Positions 36,001 to 48,210 of a stretch of DNA of 64,000 nt are shown here, piece after piece. Within the stretch, counting starts at the first letter, position 1, and each line of letters begins with the position of its first letter. This DNA is from Macrostomum hystrix (taxonomy: Eukaryota > Platyhelminthes > Macrostomidae): contig CATNEN010000033.1 in NCBI GenBank assembly GCA_950097015.1, forward strand, positions 5,115,001 through 5,179,000. The letters run 5' to 3'. The position numbers and the translations under genes are program-made. The notes beneath the pieces were generated by a model. It worked only from the letters and a program-made list of their open reading frames with translations, did not search any database and was not told the DNA's origin.

Positions 36001-39000
36001 CACCCTAATCCTCTCTCAGTTCCTCACCCTGATCCCCTCTCAGTTCCTCACCTTAATTCCCTCTCTGTTCCTCACCCTGATCCCCTCTCTGTTCCTCACC
36101 CTGATCCCCTCTCTGTTCCTCTCCCTGATCCCCTCTCTGTTCCTCACCCTAATCCCCTCTAAGTTCCTCACCCTAATCCCCTCTCTGTTCCTCACCCTAA
36201 TTCCCTCTCAGGTCCTCTCTCTGATCCCCTCTAAGTTCCTCACCCTAATCCCCTCTCTGTTCCTCACCCTAATTCCCTCTCAGGTCCTCTCTCTGATCCC
36301 CTCTCTGTTCCTCTCTCTGATCCCCTCTCTGTTCCTCTCCCTGATCCCCTCTCTGTTCCTCTCCCTGATCCCCTCTCTGTTCCTCTCTCTGATCCCCTCT
36401 CAGTTCCTCTCCCTGATCCCCTCTCTGTTCCTCACCCTAATCCCCTCTCTGTTCCTCACCCTAATTCCCTCTCAGGTCCTCTCTCTGATCCCCTCTAAGT
36501 TCCTCACCCTAATCCCCTCTTTGTTCCTCACCCTAATCCCCTCTCTGTTCCTCTCTCTGATCCCCTCTCTGTTCCTCTCCCTGATCCCCTCTCTGTTCCT
36601 CTCTCTGATCCCCTCTCTGTTCCTCTCCCTGATCCCCTCTCTGTTCCTCTCTCTGATCCCCTCTCTGTTCCTCTCCCTGATCCCCTCTCTGTTCCTCTCT
36701 CTGATCCCCTCTCTGTTCCTCTCTCTGATCCCCTCTCTGTTCCTGTCCCTGATCCCCTCTCTGTTCCTCTCCCTGATCCCCTCTCTGTTCCTCTCTCTGA
36801 TCCCCTCTCAGTTCCTCTCCCTGATCCCCTCTCTGTTCCTCACCCTAATCCCCTCTCAGTTCATCACCCTGATCCCCTCACAGTTCCTCACCTTAATTCC
36901 CTCTCTGTTCCTCACCCTGATCCCCTCTCTGTTCCTCACCTTAATCCCCTCTCAGTTCCTGACCCTAATCCCCTCTCTGTTCCTCTCTCTGATCCCCTCT
37001 GTTCCTCTCCCTGATCCCCTCTCTGTTCCTCTCCCTGATCCCCTCTCTGTTCCTCACCCTAATCCCCTCTCAGTTCCTCTCTCTGATCCCCTCTCAGTTC
37101 CTCACCCTAATCCTCTCTCAGTTCCTCACCCTGATCCCCTCACAGTTCCTCTCTCTGATCCCCTCTCAGTTCCTCACCCTAATCCCCTCTCTGTTCCTCA
37201 CCCTGATCCCCTCTCAGTTCCTCACCCGAATCCCCTCTCTGTTCCTCACCCTGATCCCCTCTCAGTTCCTCACCCTAATCCCCTCTCTGTTCCTCACCCT
37301 AATCCTCTCTCAGTTCCTCACCCTGATCCCCTCTCAGTTCCTCACCTTAATTCCCTCTCTGTTCCTCACCCTGATCCCCTCTCAGTTCCTGACCCTAATC
37401 CCCTCTCTGTTCCTCTCTCTGATCCCCTCTGTTCCTCTCCCTGATCCCCTCTCTGTTCCTCACCCTAATCCCCTCTCTGTTCCTCACCCTGATCCCCTCT
37501 CAGTTCCTCACCTTAATTCCCTCTCTGTTCCTCACCCTGATCCCCTCTCAGTTCCTCACCTTAATCCCCTCTCTGTTCCTCACCCTAATCCTCTCTCAGT
37601 TCCTCACCCTGATCCCCTCTCAGTTCCTCACCTTAATTCCCTCTCTGTTCCTCACCCTGATCCCCTCTCTGTTCCTCACCCTGATCCCCTCTCTGTTCCT
37701 CTCCCTGATCCCCTCTCTGTTCCTCACCCTAATCCCCTCTAAGTTCCTCACCCTAATCCCCTCTCTGTTCCTCACCCTAATTCCCTCTCAGGTCCTCTCT
37801 CTGATCCCCTCTAAGTTCCTCACCCTAATCCCCTCTCTGTTCCTCACCCTAATTCCCTCTCAGGTCCTCTCTCTGATCCCCTCTCTGTTCCTCTCTCTGA
37901 TCCCCTCTCTGTTCCTCTCCCTGATCCCCTCTCTGTTCCTCTCCCTGATCCCCTCTCTGTTCCTCTCTCTGATCCCCTCTCAGTTCCTCTCCCTGATCCC
38001 CTCTCTGTTCCTCACCCTAATCCCCTCTCTGTTCCTCACCCTAATTCCCTCTCAGGTCCTCTCTCTGATCCCCTCTAAGTTCCTCACCCTAATCCCCTCT
38101 TTGTTCCTCACCCTAATCCCCTCTCTGTTCCTCTCTCTGATCCCCTCTCTGTTCCTCTCCCTGATCCCCTCTCTGTTCCTCTCTCTGATCCCCTCTCTGT
38201 TCCTCTCCCTGATCCCCTCTCTGTTCCTCTCTCTGATCCCCTCTCTGTTCCTCTCCCTGATCCCCTCTCTGTTCCTCTCTCTGATCCCCTCTCTGTTCCT
38301 CTCTCTGATCCCCTCTCTGTTCCTCTCCCTGATCCCCTCTCTGTTCCTCTCCCTGATCCCCTCTCTGTTCCTCTCTCTGATCCCCTCTCAGTTCCTCTCC
38401 CTGATCCCCTCTCTGTTCCTCACCCTAATCCCCTCTCAGTTCATCACCCTGATCCCCTCACAGTTCCTCACCTTAATTCCCTCTCTGTTCCTCACCCTGA
38501 TCCCCTCTCTGTTCCTCACCTTAATCCCCTCTCAGTTCCTGACCCTAATCCCCTCTCTGTTCCTCTCTCTGATCCCCTCTGTTCCTCTCCCTGATCCCCT
38601 CTCTGTTCCTCTCCCTGATCCCCTCTCTGTTCCTCACCCTAATCCCCTCTCAGTTCCTCTCTCTGATCCCCTCTCAGTTCCTCACCCTAATCCTCTCTCA
38701 GTTCCTCACCCTGATCCCCTCACAGTTCCTCTCTCTGATCCCCTCTCAGTTCCTCACCCTAATCCCCTCTCTGTTCCTCACCCTGATCCCCTCTCAGTTC
38801 CTCACCCGAATCCCCTCTCTGTTCCTCACCCTGATCCCCTCTCAGTTCCTCACCCTAATCCCCTCTCTGTTCCTCACCCTAATCCTCTCTCAGTTCCTCA
38901 CCCTGATCCCCTCTCAGTTCCTCACCTTAATTCCCTCTCTGTTCCTCACCCTGATCCCCTCTCAGTTCCTGACCCTAATCCCCTCTCTGTTCCTCTCTCT

Positions 39001-42000
39001 GATCCCCTCTGTTCCTCTCCCTGATCCCCTCTCTGTTCCTCACCCTAATCCCCTCTCTGTTCCTCACCCTGATCCCCTCTCAGTTCCTCACCTTAATTCC
39101 CTCTCTGTTCCTCACCCTGATCCCCTCTCAGTTCCTCACCTTAATCCCCTCTCTGTTCCTCACCCTAATCCTCTCTCAGTTCCTCACCCTGATCCCCTCT
39201 CAGTTCCTCACCTTAATTCCCTCTCTGTTCCTCACCCTGATCCCCTCTCTGTTCCTCACCCTGATCCCCTCTCTGTTCCTCTCCCTGATCCCCTCTCTGT
39301 TCCTCACCCTAATCCCCTCTAAGTTCCTCACCCTAATCCCCTCTCTGTTCCTCACCCTAATTCCCTCTCAGGTCCTCTCTCTGATCCCCTCTAAGTTCCT
39401 CACCCTAATCCCCTCTCTGTTCCTCACCCTAATTCCCTCTCAGGTCCTCTCTCTGATCCCCTCTCTGTTCCTCTCTCTGATCCCCTCTCTGTTCCTCTCC
39501 CTGATCCCCTCTCTGTTCCTCTCCCTGATCCCCTCTCTGTTCCTCTCTCTGATCCCCTCTCAGTTCCTCTCCCTGATCCCCTCTCTGTTCCTCACCCTAA
39601 TCCCCTCTCTGTTCCTCACCCTAATTCCCTCTCAGGTCCTCTCTCTGATCCCCTCTAAGTTCCTCACCCTAATCCCCTCTTTGTTCCTCACCCTAATCCC
39701 CTCTCTGTTCCTCTCTCTGATCCCCTCTCAGTTCCTCTCCCTGATCCCCTCTCTGTTCCTCACCCTAATCCCCTCTCAGTTCATCACCCTGATCCCCTCA
39801 CAGTTCCTCACCTTAATTCCCTCTCTGTTCCTCTCCCTGATCCCCTCTCTGTTCCTCTCTCTGATCCCCTCTCTGTTCCTCTCCCTGATCCCCTCTCTGT
39901 TCCTCTCCCTGATCCCCTCTCGGTTCCTCTCTCTGATCCCCTCTCTGTTCCTCTCCCTGATCCCCTCTCTGTTCCTCTCCCTGATCCCCTCTCTGTTCCT
40001 CTCTCTGATCCCCTCTCAGTTCCTCTCCCTGATCCCCTCTCTGTTCCTCACCCTAATCCCCTCTCAGTTCATCACCCTGATCCCCTCACAGTTCCTCACC
40101 TTAATTCCCTCTCTGTTCCTCACCCTGATCCCCTCTCTGTTCCTCACCCTAATCCCCTCTCAGTTCCTGACCCTAATCCCCTCTCTGTTCCTCTCTCTGA
40201 TCCCCTCTGTTCCTCTCCCTGATCCCCTCTCTGTTCCTCACCCTAATCCCCTCTCAGTTCCTCTCTCTGATCCCCTCTCAGTTCCTCACCCTAATCCTCT
40301 CTCAGTTCCTCACCCTGATCCCCTCACAGTTCCTCTCTCTGATCCCCTCTCAGTTCCTCACCCTAATCCCCTCTCTGTTCCTCACCCTGATCCCCTCTCA
40401 GTTCCTCACCCTAATCCCCTCTCTGTTCCTCACCCTGATCCCCTCTCAGTTCCTCACCCTAATCCCCTCTCTGTTCCTCACCCTAATCCTCTCTCAGTTC
40501 CTCACCCTGATCCCCTCTCAGTTCCTCACCTTAATTCCCTCTCTGTTCCTCACCCTGATCCCCTCTCAGTTCCTGACCCTAATCCCTTCTCTGTTCTTCT
40601 CTCTTATCCCCTCTGTTCCTCTCCCTGATCCCCTCTCTGTTCCTCACCCTAATCCTCTCTCAGTTCCTCACCCTGATCCCCTCTCAGTTCCTCACCTTAA
40701 TCCCCTCTCTGTTCCTCACCCTAATCCTCTCTCAGTTCCTCACCCTGATCCCCTCTCAGTTCCTCACCTTAATTCCCTCTCTGTTCCTCACCCTGATCCC
40801 CTCTCTGTTTCTCACCCTGATCCCCTCTCTGTTCCTCTCCCTGATCCCCTCTCTGTTCCTCACCCTAATCCCCTCTAAGTTCCTCACCCTAATCCCCTCT
40901 CTGTTCCTCACCCTAATTCCCTCTCAGGTCCTCTCTCTGATCCCCTCTAAGTTCCTCACCCTAATCCCCTCTCTGTTCCTCACCCTAATTCCCTCTCAGG
41001 TCCTCTCTCTGATCCCCTCTAAGTTCCTCACCCTAATCCCCTCTTTGTTCCTCACCCTAATCCCCTCTCTGTTCCTCTCTCTGATCCCCTCTCTGTTCCT
41101 CTCCCTGATCCCCTCTCTGTTCCTCTCTCTGATCCCCTCTCTGTTTCTCTCCCTGATCCCCTCTCTGTTCCTCTCTCTGATCCCCTCTCTGTTCCTCTCC
41201 CTGATCCCCTCTCTGATCCTCTCTCTGATCCCCTCTCTGTTCCTCTCTCTGATCCCCTCTCTGTTCCTCTCCCTGATCCCCTCTCTGTTCCTCTCCCTGA
41301 TCCCCTCTCTGTTCCTCTCTCTGATCCCCTCTCAGTTCCTCTCCCTGATCCCCTCTCTGTTCCTCACCCTAATCCCCTCTCAGTTCATCACCCTGATCCC
41401 CTCACAGTTCCTCACCTTAATTCCCTCTCTGTTCCTCACCCTGATCCCCTCTCTGTTCCTCACCCTAATCCCCTCTCTGTTCCTCTCTCTGATCCCCTCT
41501 GTTCCTCTCCCTGATCCCCTCTCTGTTCCTCTCCCTGATCCCCTCTCTGTTCCTCACCCTAATCCCCTCTCAGTTCCTCTCTCTGATCCCCTCTCAGTTC
41601 CTCACCCTAATCCTCTCTCAGTTCCTCACCCTGATCCCCTCACAGTTCCTCTCTCTGATCCCCTCTCAGTTCCTCACCCTAATCCCCTCTCTGTTCCTCA
41701 CCCTGATCCCCTCTCAGTTCCTCACCCTAATCCCCTCTCTGTTCCTCACCCTGATCCCCTCTCAGTTCCTCACCCTAATCCCCTCTCTGTTCCTCACCCT
41801 AATCCTCTCTCAGTTCCTCACCCTGATCCCCTCTCAGTTCCTCACCTTAATTCCCTCTCTGTTCCTCACCCTGATCCCCTCTCAGTTCCTGACCCTAATC
41901 CCCTCTCTGTTCCTCTCTCTGATCCCTCTGTTCCTCTCCCTGATCCCCTCTCTTTTCCTCACCCTAATCCCCTCTCTGTTCCTCACCCTGATCCCCTCTC

Positions 42001-44439
42001 AGTTCCTCACCTTAATTCCCTCTCTGTTCCTCACCCTGATCCCCTCTCAGTTTCCTCACCTTAATCCCCTCTCTGTTCCTCACCCTAATCCTCTCTCAGT
42101 TCCTCACCCTGATCCCCTCTCAGTTCCTCACCTTAATTCCCTCTCTGTTCCTCACCCTGATCCCCTCTCTGTTCCTCACCCTGATCCCCTCTCTGTTCCT
42201 CTCCCTGATCCCCTCTCTGTTCCTCTCCCTGATCCCCTCTCGGTTCCTCTCTCTGATCCCCTCTCTGTTCCTCTCCCTGATCCCCTCTCTGTTCCTCTCC
42301 CTGATCCCCTCTCTGTTCCTCTCTCTGATCCCCTCTCAGTTCCTCTCCCTGATCCCCTCTCTGTTCCTCACCCTAATCCCCTCTCAGTTCATCACCCTGA
42401 TCCCCTCACAGTTCCTCACCTTAATTCCCTCTCTGTTCCTCACCCTGATCCCCTCTCTGTTCCTCACCCTAATCCCCTCTCAGTTCCTGACCCTAATCCC
42501 CTCTCTGTTCCTCTCCCTGATCCCCTCTCTGTTCCTCTCCCTGATCCCCTCTCTGTTCCTCTCTCTGATCCCCTCTCAGTTCCTCTCCCTGATCCCCTCT
42601 CTGTTCCTCACCCTAATCCCCTCTCAGTTCATCACCCTGATCCCCTCACAGTTCCTCACCTTAATTCCCTCTCTGTTCCTCACCCTGATCCCCTCTCTGT
42701 TCCTCTCCCTGATCCCCTCTCTGTTCCTCTCCCTGATCCCCTCTCTGTTCCTCACCCTAATCCCCTCTCAGTTCCTCTCTCTGATCCCCTCTCAGTTCCT
42801 CACCCTAATCCTCTCTCAGTTCCTCACCCTGATCCCCTCACAGTTCCTCTCTCTGATCCCCTCTCAGTTCCTCACCCTAATCCCCTCTCTGTTCCTCACC
42901 CTGATCCCCTCTCAGTTCCTCACCCTAATCCCCTCTCTGTTCCTCACCCTGATCCCCTCTCAGTTCCTCACCCTAATCCCCTCTCTGTTCCTCACCCTAA
43001 TCCTCTCTCAGTTCCTCACCCTGATCCCCTCTCAGTTCCTCACCTTAATTCCCTCTCTGTTCCTCACCCTGATCCCCTCTCAGTTCCTGACCCTAATCCC
43101 TTCTCTGTTCTTCTCTCTGATCCCCTCTGTTCCTCTCCCTGATCCCCTCTCTGTTCCTCACCCTAATCCTCTCTCAGTTCCTCACCCTGATCCCCTCTCA
43201 GTTCCTCACCTTAATTCCCTCTCTGTTCCTCACCCTGATCCCCTCTCAGTTCCTCACCTTAATCCCCTCTCTGTTCCTCACCCTAATCCTCTCTCAGTTC
43301 CTCACCCTGATCCCATCTCAGTTCCTCACCTTAATTCCCTCTCTGTTCCTCACCCTGATCCCCTCTTAGTTCCTCACCTTAATTCCCTCTCAGTTCCTCA
43401 CCCTGATCCCCTCTCTGTTCCTCACCCTGATCCCCTCTCAGTTCCTCACCTTAATTCCCTCTCAGTTCCTCACCCTAAGCCCCTCTCTGTTCCTCTCCCT
43501 GATCCCCTCTCTGTTCCTCACCCTAATCCCCACTAAGTTCCTCACCCTAATCCCCTCTCTGTTCCTCACCCTAATTCCCTCTCAGGTCCTCTCTCTGATC
43601 CCCTCTAAGTTCCTCACCCTGATCCCCTCTCAGTTCCTCACCTTAATTCCCTCTCTGTTCCTCACCCTGATCCCCTCTCAGTTCCTCACCCTAATCCCCT
43701 CTCTGTTCCTCACCCTAATCCTCTCTCAGTTCCTCACCCTAATCCCCTCTCTGTTCCTCACCCTAATCCTCTCTCAGTTCCTCACCCTGATCCCCTCACA
43801 GTTCCTCACCTTAATTCCCTCTCAGTTCCTGACCCTAATCCCCTCTCTGTTCCTCTCTCTGATCCCCTTTAAGTTCCTCACCCTGATCCCCTCTCTGTTC
43901 CTCACCCTAATCCTCTCTCAGTTCCTCACCCTGATCCCCTCACAGTTCCTCACCTTAATTCCCTCTCAGTTCCTGACCCTAATCCCCTCTCTGTTCCTCT
44001 CTCTGATCCCCTCTAAGTTCCTCACCCTAATCCCCTCTCTGTTCCTCACCCTAATTCCCTCTCAGGTCCTCTCTCTGATCCCCTCTCAGTTCCTCACCCT
44101 AATCCCCTCTCTGTTCCTCACCCTAATCCCCTCTCTGTTCCTCTCTCTGATCCCCTCTCTGTTCCTCTCCCTGATCCCCTCTCTGTTCCTCACCCTAATC
44201 CCCTCTCAGTTCCTCACCCTAATCCTCTCTCAGTTCCTCACCCTGATCCCCTCACAGTTCCTCACCTTAATTCCCTCTCTGTTCCTCACCCTGATCCCCT
44301 CTCTGTTCCTCACCCTAATCCCCTCTCAGTTCCTCTCCCTAATTCCCTCTCAGTTCCTCACCCTAATTCCCTCTCAGTTCCTCACCCTAATCCCCTCTCA
44401 GTTCCTGACCCTAATCCCCTCTCTGTTGCTCTCCCTGAT
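27031..44439. repeat. 17.4-kb satellite array of a 24-bp unit
   Basis: About 720 units of ATCCCCTCTCTGTTCCTCAC plus CCTG/CCTA, with CT/CA/AA, ACC/TCT/TCC and G/A variants. The plus strand is about 83% pyrimidine. Two of three plus frames stay open for long stretches (IPSLFLTL and DPLSVPHP octapeptides) because 24 is divisible by three. Breaks come from 22- and 23-bp units. All long ORFs here are satellite artefacts. Higher-order repeats are visible: blocks starting near 36521, 38101 and 39681 are spaced 1580 bp, and a larger block around 33.1-35.9 kb recurs 6702 bp downstream. Confidence 0.97.
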
Positions 44440-44831
44440 GTACTCAACTCAACTCAACTCAATGTATGTACTCACGGTGGCATTTCAAAGTACTCTTTGT
44501 CTTTGTACCTGCATGGGCATTGGTTAGTGTGAAGTGGAGATTGTCAACGAGCAATTAGTATAATAGCACTCCAAAACTCAATCATGTAATATAATATCAA
44601 CACTGACTTGTCACTTCTGGCTCCTACCAGCCTTGCCGCTGAATACGTGACATGAGTTGTATGTGTGTCAATTAGATTCTGCTAGCAATGAGAACAATGC
44701 ATTTCATGGCACCTTGAAGGAAGTACATGACTCAGCATGGCTAATAGGTCAGCTGACCCTCAACTGCACCTAGCAGCAGGGAGGGCATAATGTGCCTCAT
44801 CTCCCCTGTCTCATCCCTCACCTGTCGCATC
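44440..44831. other. Unique spacer after the satellite
   Basis: ACTCA repeats at 44442-44462, then ordinary sequence with no recognised gene. Confidence 0.5.
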
Positions 44832-44990
44832 TCCCCCCAGTTGACAATCATCCCCCAGTTGACAATAATCCCCCAGTTAACAATGATCCCCCAGTTGACA
44901 ATCATCTCCCAGTTGACAATGATCCCCCAGTTAACAATGATCCCCCAGTTGACAATGATCCCCCAGTTGACAATGATCCCCCCAGTTGAC
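44832..44990. repeat. 18-bp tandem repeat, ~9 copies
   Basis: Unit CCCCCAGTTGACAATGAT with small variants. The open frames across it (PQLTMI, VNWGII) are not credible genes. Confidence 0.95.
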
Positions 44991-45515
44991 ATTTAAATTC
45001 AAAATTAAATTCATTGCTCATAGAAATGACATTTTTCGAAAAATTTAAATACAAAAACAAAATCGTTTTTACGCTGTCATTTTATTTGTGTTTTATTAAA
45101 ACCACTACCTGATTATTGTTTTAACAAAAAATAATTAGAATTTAAAACAAAGCACGATACCTATAATTTTAGTTATAGCACGACTGTACATAGCTACCGG
45201 AAGATAAAAACCTAATTAAAAGCGCAAAAGCATGAAAAACGGCTTGACACATGCGGTATTTTGAATTAAAATTTGAGGAAAACATTTTGGTAACTTATAA
45301 ATAAATAATGAATGAACGGAATATAAACAATTCAAATGGAAAAATATATTTCGCATTAGTTAGATCGACTTTTGTTACAATTGTGAAAATCTAACTTGTT
45401 TGATGCAGACGTGTACTAAAAATTAAACAAAGTGTACAAGCAACATAATATATACTGAATATTTGACTTATATAATCTTTCTAGAACGTTATGAATTGGT
45501 CGTGATTAGATTTAT
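44991..45515. other. AT-rich, no gene recognised
   Basis: No long ORF, tandem repeat or splice-supported exon seen. Confidence 0.5.
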
Positions 45516-45517
45516 TA

Positions 45518-45823
45518 GGATACTAGATGGAATTGATTTGGATTCTAGACGAAATTGATTGGGACTCTAGATGGGATTGATTTAGATTCTAGATGGGATT
45601 GATTTAGATTCTAGATGGGATTGATTTAGATTCTAGATGGGATTGATTTAGATTCTAGATGGGATTGATTTAGATTCTAGATGGGATTGATTTAGATTCT
45701 AGATGGGATTGATTTAGATTCTAGATGGGATTGATTTAGATTCTAGATGGGATTGATTTAGATTCTAGATGGGATTGATTGGGATTCTAGATGGAATTGA
45801 TTGGGATTCTAGATGGGATTGCT
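45518..45823. repeat. 22-bp tandem repeat, ~14 copies, at the 3' end of the gcm-like gene
   Basis: Unit GATTCTAGATGGGATTGATT followed by TA. The first unit supplies the TAG that ends the gcm-like reading frame on the minus strand, so the original gcm 3' end was probably lost here. Confidence 0.93.
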
Positions 45824-45915
45824 GTGAAGGTAAGTCTGCTGCTGCTGCTGCTGCTGTTGATAGTAAGCTGTGTATCCGAAAGCGGGGTAGTTAATTTCGT
45901 CGTAGTAAGCAGCAA

Positions 45916-45971
<56 letters not shown>

Positions 45972-46204
45972 AGATAATGACAATGAGGACATTGAGGACA
46001 ATAAAACGTGTTTTGAAGGACCCGTTTCCGGCGTGTTTCCGGCGGCCAGGCCTCCGGCGCCGGATGATCGTGACAGCCCTTGGCCTGGAAGTACACAAGG
46101 CCATTGTTGGCGTGTCTCCAGAAGTGAGTGACTGGGAAGCCGCAGTGGGCACTGGCGAAGGTACAGACGGCCATCCGGACACTTGGGATTCGGACAGCGA
46201 GAGC
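45809..46204 (-). CDS. gcm: GCM-domain transcription factor, exon 2, with a frame break
   Basis: The exon begins after CAG (46207-46205). It completes the split glycine of exon 1 and reads [18 protein letters not shown]. The frame then breaks at about 46147-46150 and resumes as [33 protein letters not shown]. Animal GCM proteins have a Cys-Arg-Gly-His type link at this point, so about five bases are missing relative to the family. Downstream are RRKR, a CPQCPHC pair, a polyglutamine tract from a pure CAG run (complement of 45919-45970), a tyrosine-rich stretch and a second short Q run. The stop lies inside the 22-bp satellite. The gene codes for a zinc-containing DNA-binding factor of glial or blood cell fate in animals. 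This copy is probably a pseudogene. Confidence 0.85.
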
Positions 46205-46314
46205 CTGAGCCAGTGTTTAAGCAATGGATTGAATTTGTGTGGCGCATCCAAATGACTGCGTACATGTATTCTGTCCGTGGACTGGGGAGCTGTGGCTGCG
46301 GCTATTCAACCTCT

Positions 46315-46570
46315 CCCAGAACTCTACCTCTCTCCCCCAGTCTACCTCTCACCCCAAACTACCTCTGTCCCCACTTTTCCTCTCTCCTCCATTCTACCTC
46401 TCTCCCTCCACTCTACCTCTCTCGCCCACTCTATCTCTTTCTCTGCAGTCTACCTTCCTCCCTCCACCCTACCTCTCTCCCTCCAGTCTACCTCTCTCCC
46501 TCCAGTCTACCTCTCTCCCTCCAGTCTACCTCTCTCCCTCCAGTCTACCTCTCTCCCAGAACTCTACCTC
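46315..46570. repeat. CT-rich ~19-bp repeats in the gcm-like intron
   Basis: TACCTCTCTCCCTCCAGTC-like units run between the two gcm exons. On the sense (minus) strand this is purine-rich. Confidence 0.9.
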
Positions 46571-46674
46571 TCTCACTAAGTATGAGATGTGGGATCTATC
46601 TATTAGATTGGGATCGGATATGGATTATTTTGATTCAGGATTTAGATTCTATCATGTCCAATCTCTCCGCTCAC

Positions 46675-46986
46675 CGCACTCCTTTCGCCTGGCCTTGTCG
46701 CAGATGGCCGGTCTAAGGCAGATCCGTCTAGCTCCGGCCGACTGTTGCTCAGCCGCTGTCGCTGGCGGAAGAGTGCACGCTGAGGAGCACAGCAGCACAC
46801 CCAGGCAGGACTTCTTCAGCACGCTGACATTGTGATTGTTGGTATTTCGCATTGCCCAGCCGCTGGTGTGTCGGCGAACTTCTTCGATGGCCTCGGCGTA
46901 GATAAAGCGGCAGTGCCCGTTAGGCCACTGATTGTAGGGGTCCAAGGACTGCGGCTGAGGGTGCCAATCAAGGGTATTGTAGATGC
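46675..46986 (-). CDS. gcm: GCM-domain transcription factor, exon 1 of those visible
   Basis: Between an acceptor ATAG (before 46986) and a donor GTGAGC (after 46675) the frame reads [20 protein letters not shown], then [36 protein letters not shown] and [36 protein letters not shown] and [12 protein letters not shown] are signature blocks of the GCM domain, with its zinc-binding cysteines. An insertion of ~10 residues (AEQQSAGAR) precedes ICLRPAICD. The exon junction phase (1) and sequence fit exon 2 exactly. No upstream exon with the start codon was found. It lies inside the 33-kb element, on the strand opposite the transposase. Confidence 0.9.
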
Positions 46987-46998
46987 CTATATGACTGC

Positions 46999-47140
46999 CA
47001 GTGGATAAGAGAGAGAGGAAAGGAGAGAGGGAAGAAGCGGGAAGAAGAGAGGGAAGGAGAAAGGGAAGAAGAGGGAAGAAGAGAGGGAAGGAGAAAGGGA
47101 AGGAGAGAAGGAAGGAGAGAGGGTGGAAGAGGGAGGGTGA
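46999..47140. repeat. Purine-rich GAAGAGAGGGAAGGAGAAAG tract
   Basis: Simple GA-rich tandem sequence upstream of the gcm exon. It would be a polypyrimidine tract on the gcm sense strand. A second GAGATTGGGTTAGATTGAGT repeat occupies about 47535-47720. Confidence 0.85.
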
Positions 47141-47909
47141 GTAAAAGGGTTTTAAATATTAGAGGATTTAGAAATGTAAATTGATCTATTTGAGAAAGGT
47201 TCTAACAGGTACGAATAATATGACGATTTAAAGAGACGAAAATTAGATAGGAACATATGTACGTGTTTAACTTACAACACTAGCTGTATCCATTGAGATT
47301 GGGTTGTATCCTGTATCCTGTAAGCTGTATCCATTAGGGGAATATGCGATACGAATTGTATATTTAAATGGGCGGCATAAATCGAGCGGCATAAATCGAG
47401 CGGCAACCAATGAGAATTCGACTTAAAGTGAGTGCTCTATGGTCCTCCTTCTAATTGGTTGCTGGGTTGGACATAGTTTAATTCGATTCATTCTATTCTT
47501 CGTTTGAATAATTGATTAATTGTTAAGGGGATGAATAGGGAGAATTGGGTGATATTGGGTTAGACTGCATGAGATTTAGTGAGATTGAGGGACATTGGAT
47601 TGTTATGGGAGAGAAAGGGTGAGATTGGGTTAGATTGAGTGAGATGGGGTTAGATTGAGTGAGATTAAGTGAGATTGGGTGAGATAGAGTGATGCTGAGT
47701 GAGATGGGTGAGGTGGCGTTAGGTGAGGTGGCAAACAAAGCGTTTCTTTAGGGTAGCATATAGATAGCTTACATTGTAACTTGGCTAGCTGTCTAAAGCG
47801 GATACATGCACCCACAATATTTTTTCCAACAACTATAAGCAACAAAGCGGAAGCGGCCAAGAGTAATATTAACTGCTTCCTCTTAGAGGCTGTGCCAGAC
47901 ACTGGGACC

Positions 47910-48210
47910 ATGAAGTTTGATAGCCGAAATACAACTGAATCCCTAAAGGTAAATCTATAATTCAAGACAGTGACTGGTAGTTCTATGGGAGACAGTGGGT
48001 ATCTCGTAGATTTTCTAGGTAGCTAGCTTATAGCTAGAAAGACAGTTACTATAGCAATACTTTATTGCGGAGACTGGCTAGTTTGTCTAGCTATGGGATA
48101 CGCTGTCTAGATTGATTGTTCACGGGAGACAAGCTAATCGCAAACTCATTTATTCTTACCAGCCCGTCGATGACCTGAGCGGTCAGCCAAGACTCAATCT
48201 ACGGCCATGA
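47910..48210 (+). CDS. Tiny two-exon gene, copy 1
   Basis: Exon 1 is ATG 47910-47948 (13 codons, MKFDSRNTTESLK) ending at donor GTAAAT. Exon 2 is 48163-48210 after TTACCAG, reading PVDDLSGQPRLNLRP then stop. A polypyrimidine tract and CTCTTAG end ~24 bp before the ATG. The exon layout is the same as in the second copy at 48559-48994, which supports the model, but the second exon is out of register downstream of DDLSG and shorter. Function unknown. Could be non-coding. Confidence 0.35.

Noticed and set aside
26998-42064. Long ORFs of 160-510 codons (IPSLFLTL / DPLSVPHP repeats)
   Set aside because: They follow from a 24-bp satellite with few stop codons. They use non-ATG starts, switch between two frames at 22-bp units, and repeat identically.
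27031-44439. Telomeric repeat
   Set aside because: CCCTAA occurs only as part of some 24-bp units. There is no tandem hexamer run.
44741-44996. ORFs over the CCCCCAGTTGACAATGAT repeat
   Set aside because: 18 bp is a multiple of three, so frames stay open without coding.
45891-46265. Plus- and minus-strand poly-Leu/poly-Ala/poly-Ser ORFs over the CTG run
   Set aside because: Only the polyglutamine frame continues the GCM domain. The others are shadows of the trinucleotide repeat.
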